A DNA stretch of 7,314 nt from DATDRQ01 sp035291645 (GTDB lineage: Bacteria > Chloroflexota > Anaerolineae > Anaerolineales > UBA4823). The translations under genes and the position numbers were made by a program. Positions within the stretch are counted from its first letter, which is position 1. Every line of letters starts with the position of its first letter. Under the pieces are notes generated by a model. The model ran no database searches. It saw only the letters and a program-made list of their open reading frames with translations, and was not told the origin of the DNA. Of the stretch, positions 6,211 to 7,314 are shown one piece after another. Location: positions 1-7,314 of the forward strand of contig DATDRQ010000145.1 of NCBI GenBank assembly GCA_035291645.1, given 5' to 3'.

Positions 6211-6213
6211 CCG
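6204..6213. other. Shared palindrome holding two convergent stop codons
   Basis: CGGCTAGCCG is a perfect 10-base palindrome. Its central CTAG (6207-6210) is the TAG stop of the App1-type gene on the plus strand and the TAG stop of polX on the minus strand. The genes therefore overlap tail to tail by 4 bases and leave no room for a terminator between them. Confidence 0.85.
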
Positions 6214-7314
6214 CGCCCGCGCAGCCAGGCGGACAGCCGGTGCAGCTCCCAGGTGTTGATCACATCCTCAGCTTCGGCCCAGCCTCGCCGGGCGACCGAG
6301 ACCCCGTAGTGCAGCAGGTCCAGGTCTTCCGGGCGGTGGGCGTCGGTGTTGATGCTGATCGGGATGCCCATTTCGATCGCCCGCCGGGTCTGGATGTCGG
6401 TCAGGTCGAGCCGCTCTGGACTGGCGCTGATCTCCAACGCCACGCCGGATTCGGCGGCCGCGGCCAGCACGGCTTCCATATCGAGATCGGCGCCCTCCCG
6501 GTCCGGGATCAGCCGCCCGGTCGGGTGGCCGATCAGGTCGACGTGCGGGTTGCGGATGGCGTTGAGCAGGCGCTGGGTCACCTGCTGGCGCGGCTGGCGC
6601 AGGCCCACGTGCAGGGAGGCAATGACGATATCCAGGCTGGCGAGCACTTCGTCGCTGTAATCCAGGCTTCCGTCGGCGCGGATCTCCACCTCCGCCCCTT
6701 GCAGCAGCCGGATCGAGTCGCCCAGCTCGGCCTGGGCGGTGTCGATCTCGGCGCGCTGTTCGAGCAGCATCTCCGGCGTCAATCCACCGGTGACTCCCAG
6801 GCTGGGAGTGTGGTCGGTGATCGCCAGCACGGTCCGGCCGCGCCCCCGCGCGGCTTCCGCCATCTCCCGGATCGTCCGGCGCCCGTCGCTCCAGGTCGAG
6901 TGGGAGTGCAGCTCGGACTGGACGGCCTCTAATTCGATCAGTTCAGGCAGCTTGCCCGCCCTGGCTGCCTGGATTTCCCCGCGGTCCTCGCGCAGCTCAG
7001 GCGGGATCCAGGGTAAGCCGAGCGCCTGGTAGACCTGCTCCTCGGTCGAGCACAGCAGCTCGCTGCCGTCCTCGCGCAGGAAGGACTGGTCGGACAGGGA
7101 TAGCTTCTTCTTCAGGGCCATCTCCCGCAGCCGCACGTTGTGTTCCTTCGAGCCTGTGGCGTACTGCAGGGCCGTGCCGAAGCGCTCCGGCGGGTGCACC
7201 CACAGCTGGGCGCGCAGCCCGTCGCGGAACTCGACGCTGGACTTGATCTCGCCGCTGCCCAGCACGCGCACCACCCCCGGCAGCTCGGTGAATGCCTGCA
7301 TGACCGCTCCCGAA
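6207..7314 (-). CDS. polX: PolX: family X DNA polymerase C-terminal part plus PHP nuclease domain (5' end outside window)
   Basis: Residue numbers count from the Met codon at 7301. That codon is probably internal: the frame stays open to the edge (preceding residues Ser-Gly-Ala-Val) and homologous PolX proteins, about 570-580 residues, continue through this point. A GGGAG before the ATG makes a shorter independent protein possible but less likely. Residues 1-105 are the end of the polymerase palm and the thumb, with ALQYATGSKEHNVRLREMA (44-62) and LGLPWIPPELREDRGEI (94-110) typical of bacterial PolX. Residues 130-350 are a PHP domain with its metal ligands visible: His132, His134, Asp139, His164, Glu204, His231, His259, Asp320 and His322. 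PHP gives PolX a manganese-dependent 3'-5' exonuclease and AP-endonuclease activity used in base excision repair. The palm strand that normally carries the third catalytic Asp reads LRAQLWVHPPERFG, with Gln32 where Asp is expected. The polymerase may thus be inactive while the nuclease is intact. Confidence 0.9.
   Translation of the reverse strand, partial: SGAVMQAFTELPGVVRVLGSGEIKSSVEFRDGLRAQLWVHPPERFGTALQYATGSKEHNVRLREMALKKKLSLSDQSFLREDGSELLCSTEEQVYQALGLPWIPPELREDRGEIQAARAGKLPELIELEAVQSELHSHSTWSDGRRTIREMAEAARGRGRTVLAITDHTPSLGVTGGLTPEMLLEQRAEIDTAQAELGDSIRLLQGAEVEIRADGSLDYSDEVLASLDIVIASLHVGLRQPRQQVTQRLLNAIRNPHVDLIGHPTGRLIPDREGADLDMEAVLAAAAESGVALEISASPERLDLTDIQTRRAIEMGIPISINTDAHRPEDLDLLHYGVSVARRGWAEAEDVINTWELHRLSAWLRGRG

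Noticed and set aside
6207..7301. The Met codon at 7301 as a true start of a stand-alone thumb-PHP protein
   Set aside because: A GGGAG sits at a plausible distance, but the frame is open to the edge and the residues around it match the interior of PolX proteins. It cannot be fully excluded without the flanking sequence.

Overview
The window is about 7.3 kb of GC-rich bacterial chromosome with seven protein-coding genes, two of them cut by the window edges. No RNA gene, insertion sequence, CRISPR array or phage gene was seen. The gene set is a P1/NylC-type hydrolase, an HD-GYP response regulator, a 7TM sensor head, an Ada-like DNA repair protein, a YedA-like exporter, an App1-type phosphatase and a PHP-containing PolX. 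Together with the high GC and an apparent leaderless start, this would suit a free-living bacterium such as a member of the Chloroflexota. That assignment is an impression from style, not a demonstrated match.

Layout: (1) 1-703, minus strand, is the N-terminal seven-helix part of a membrane signalling protein that runs off the left edge. (2) 704-898 is an AT-rich divergent promoter region. (3) 899-2913, plus strand, is a two-gene operon: a P1-family autoprocessing hydrolase, then a REC-HD-GYP response regulator predicted to degrade cyclic di-GMP. Start and stop overlap as ATGA. (4) 2914-2946 is a 33-base convergent gap. (5) 4835-2947, minus strand, is a second ATGA-coupled pair: an AraC-type HTH/O6-alkylguanine-DNA alkyltransferase fusion without Ada's N-terminal zinc domain, then a ten-helix EamA/DMT transporter. 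(6) 4836-5112 holds a near-consensus promoter and a perfect tandem 15-base repeat in the leader of the next gene. (7) 5113-6210, plus strand, is an App1-type (DUF2183) HAD-fold phosphatase. (8) 7314-6207, minus strand, is the C-terminal two thirds of a PolX DNA polymerase/PHP nuclease. Its stop codon shares a CTAG palindrome with the App1 stop.

How the genes may work together: the left part looks like a signalling locus, with a membrane sensor head divergent from a cyclic di-GMP phosphodiesterase that is translationally tied to an amide hydrolase. The right part leans towards DNA alkylation and base damage repair (Ada-like protein, PolX). The strongest points for follow-up are the apparent loss of the third catalytic aspartate of the PolX polymerase domain, the tandem repeat and short upstream ORF before the App1 gene, the coupling of the NylC-like hydrolase to HD-GYP, and the Ada protein without its methyl-sensor domain. 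No clearly new multi-gene defence or mobile system is visible, and I do not claim one.
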